From: Lingula anatina
Taxonomy: Eukaryota; Brachiopoda; Lingulata; Lingulida; Lingulidae
Assembly (NCBI RefSeq): GCF_001039355.2
Contig: NW_019775924.1
Location: forward strand, 111,796-175,795
DNA length: 64,000 nucleotides
Reading direction: 5' to 3'
The position numbers and the translations under genes are program-made. The notes under the pieces were generated by a model, which saw nothing but the letters and a program-made list of their open reading frames with translations, had not been told where the DNA came from and searched no databases. How positions within the stretch are numbered: the stretch's first letter is position 1; every line of letters begins with the position of its first letter. Shown in pieces: positions 62,914 through 64,000 of this stretch.

Positions 62914-62974
62914 AAGAAATCGTAATAAAAGGAAGACACGTTGACTGAGTTCCAAGCCATTCAAAATGCGTATC
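62914..62974 (+). CDS. Possible first coding exon (MRI|) of a partial gene
   Basis: After a pyrimidine-containing TAG acceptor at 62911-62913, this exon has a short leader and ATG CGT ATC at 62966-62974, followed at once by GTAAGT. A first coding exon with only three codons, preceded by a TATA box (62670) and a noncoding exon (to 62765), is a common layout for small secreted-protein genes. The rest of the gene is not visible to 64000, so the product is unknown. An ATG at 62709 in the upstream exon would read into a stop just after the splice. Confidence 0.35.
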
Positions 62975-63189
62975 GTAAGTACAGTAGAGGCTATTCGTTT
63001 CAATACGAGTAAATTGTTCTGGAGCACACGATCGCGATTGATTTAAAAAACATCACCATCAGAAACGCGCAACATAAAAGGCATTTATCTAATTAGAATA
63101 AGCAACACTATTTTACATGCATGTGGGAAGATGAAAGGCTTTAAGAGTGAACTTTTCATTAGCTCTGCATACAGTTAAAGGGAAAACAA

Positions 63190-63525
63190 TTCTTCGTTTT
63201 GGCGGGCAGAGTGCCATACAACGGATTTGCCCGGGGTAAACGACGATTCCCCCATACTTGCCAATGGTAAATGAATCCGTTCCTACATTCAAAGTTAGTC
63301 GATCGTTTCTTTAAGTGTTTTTATTATTATTATTATTATTTTGGAATAATCTCTTAGGAGAATATTACGGAGGGGAGCACTCTTTGATTTTCAAGTGGTC
63401 CAACAGATTCCAGAATAACGATAACTGCCGTTTTGCTGATAAAATGGAATTGGTTATATTTCTATGTGTTGTTTAGAATGTATTTATGTGGAATTTTGAA
63501 TCTTATAAGAAGAGTTGGAACCCGT
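63190..63525. repeat. Dispersed repeat, copy 2
   Basis: Homologous to 59191-59437 with an inserted segment that includes a TTA microsatellite (63322-63341). It lies in the intron of the putative right-edge gene. Confidence 0.7.
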
Positions 63526-63721
63526 TTTATGTTTAACATTAGAACATTATTTACATGAGAAGCTACATATACCTATGTGATTTTGTAAGATATTACGTCT
63601 AAAAATCCTTCAGCTGTCAGCCGCTTCCATCATTTTCTGATTGTCTGTGCTTGTGAGTAATTGCAATCGCACCATGAAATTGCAATTTAAGGGAGCATTC
63701 AGATAGACACATCGTACGAAA

Positions 63722-63885
63722 TGGGTCAGTCCAACACTGTGGGGGCTGAACTGAATGACACGCCTCCTCAAAAAGGAAGGTATTAATTAACTTTCGTGTT
63801 CGCTCGACTTAAATACCCCCTATCTGCTTGAGGAAGCGTGTCAGATAATTCAGTTGATTCCATTGATTGCACTTGCACCCCCCGC
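63722..63885. mobile_element. Fold-back MITE copy near the right edge
   Basis: ctgaactgaatgacacgcct at the left pairs with gaagcgtgtcagataattca at the right. The outer sequences (cactgtgggggct and tgcaccccccg) are also complementary in part. Related to 40665-40857. Confidence 0.6.
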
Positions 63886-64000
63886 TTTATTACGGCGATA
63901 TAAAAGACTTTCTATCATTTCTGTCGAGAGAAAAAACATTTTCCTCGTGTTCCTGATTGCTCGACCCGTTCTCGATATTGTATACAAAATCTCATTATAT

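Noticed and set aside
1..64000. CRISPR array, prokaryotic operons or integrated virus
   Set aside because: All tandem repeats are microsatellites, minisatellites or element arrays without spacers; no viral or bacterial gene was recognised.

Overview
This is a eukaryotic, invertebrate-type genomic window with spliced genes, long introns, many microsatellites and several families of small fold-back DNA elements. The gene set is an OIT3/uromodulin-like ZP protein, STK11IP, a HIG1-type protein and a GM2-activator-like protein. Together with high allelic divergence, CpG-poor and CpG-rich domains, and frequent acatgta/tacatgta motifs, this suggests a marine invertebrate. A lancelet is a plausible guess but is not proven. 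No bacterial, plasmid or phage genes and no CRISPR array were seen.

Layout. (1) 1-12 kb: a terminal-inverted-repeat element with an internal tandem array, then an 8-exon plus-strand gene for a secreted D8C-EGF-EGF-ZP protein (1490-8069). Its second EGF exon appears to carry one extra A in a homopolymer. (2) 12.1-12.7 kb is an assembly gap of Ns. (3) 13.2-14.7 kb: a compact 3-exon minus-strand gene for an 84-residue secreted peptide with 10 mature cysteines, not assigned to a family. (4) 14.8-18.5 kb: intergenic, with two adjacent fold-back elements. (5) 18.5-33.1 kb: a 19-exon minus-strand STK11IP gene of about 1600 residues. Part of it (exons 14-16) appears twice around a single N, most likely two haplotypes both kept in the assembly. 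(6) 33.1-35.8 kb: a head-to-head partner on the plus strand, a 125-residue HIG1-like mitochondrial membrane protein, sharing a short CpG-rich promoter interval. (7) 36.7-40.2 kb: intergenic, rich in fold-back elements, including one nested inside another. (8) 40.3-44.4 kb: TATA box, noncoding first exon and four coding exons of a 195-residue GM2-activator-like lipid-binding protein. (9) 44.4-64 kb: gene-poor, with repeats, one good candidate first exon of a plus-strand gene near the right edge (62.67-62.97 kb) and a weaker promoter-like site at 51.8 kb.

Functional picture. STK11IP and the HIG1-like gene look like a constitutively expressed pair: shared promoter, no TATA box seen, CpG-depleted bodies. 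The other three genes encode secreted or lysosomal-type proteins, two of them with a TATA-like box, and lie in CpG-rich DNA. The genes do not form a single pathway. All exon models were built by hand from splice sites and reading phase; every recognised gene closes in frame from start to stop except for the one-base problem in the OIT3-like gene.
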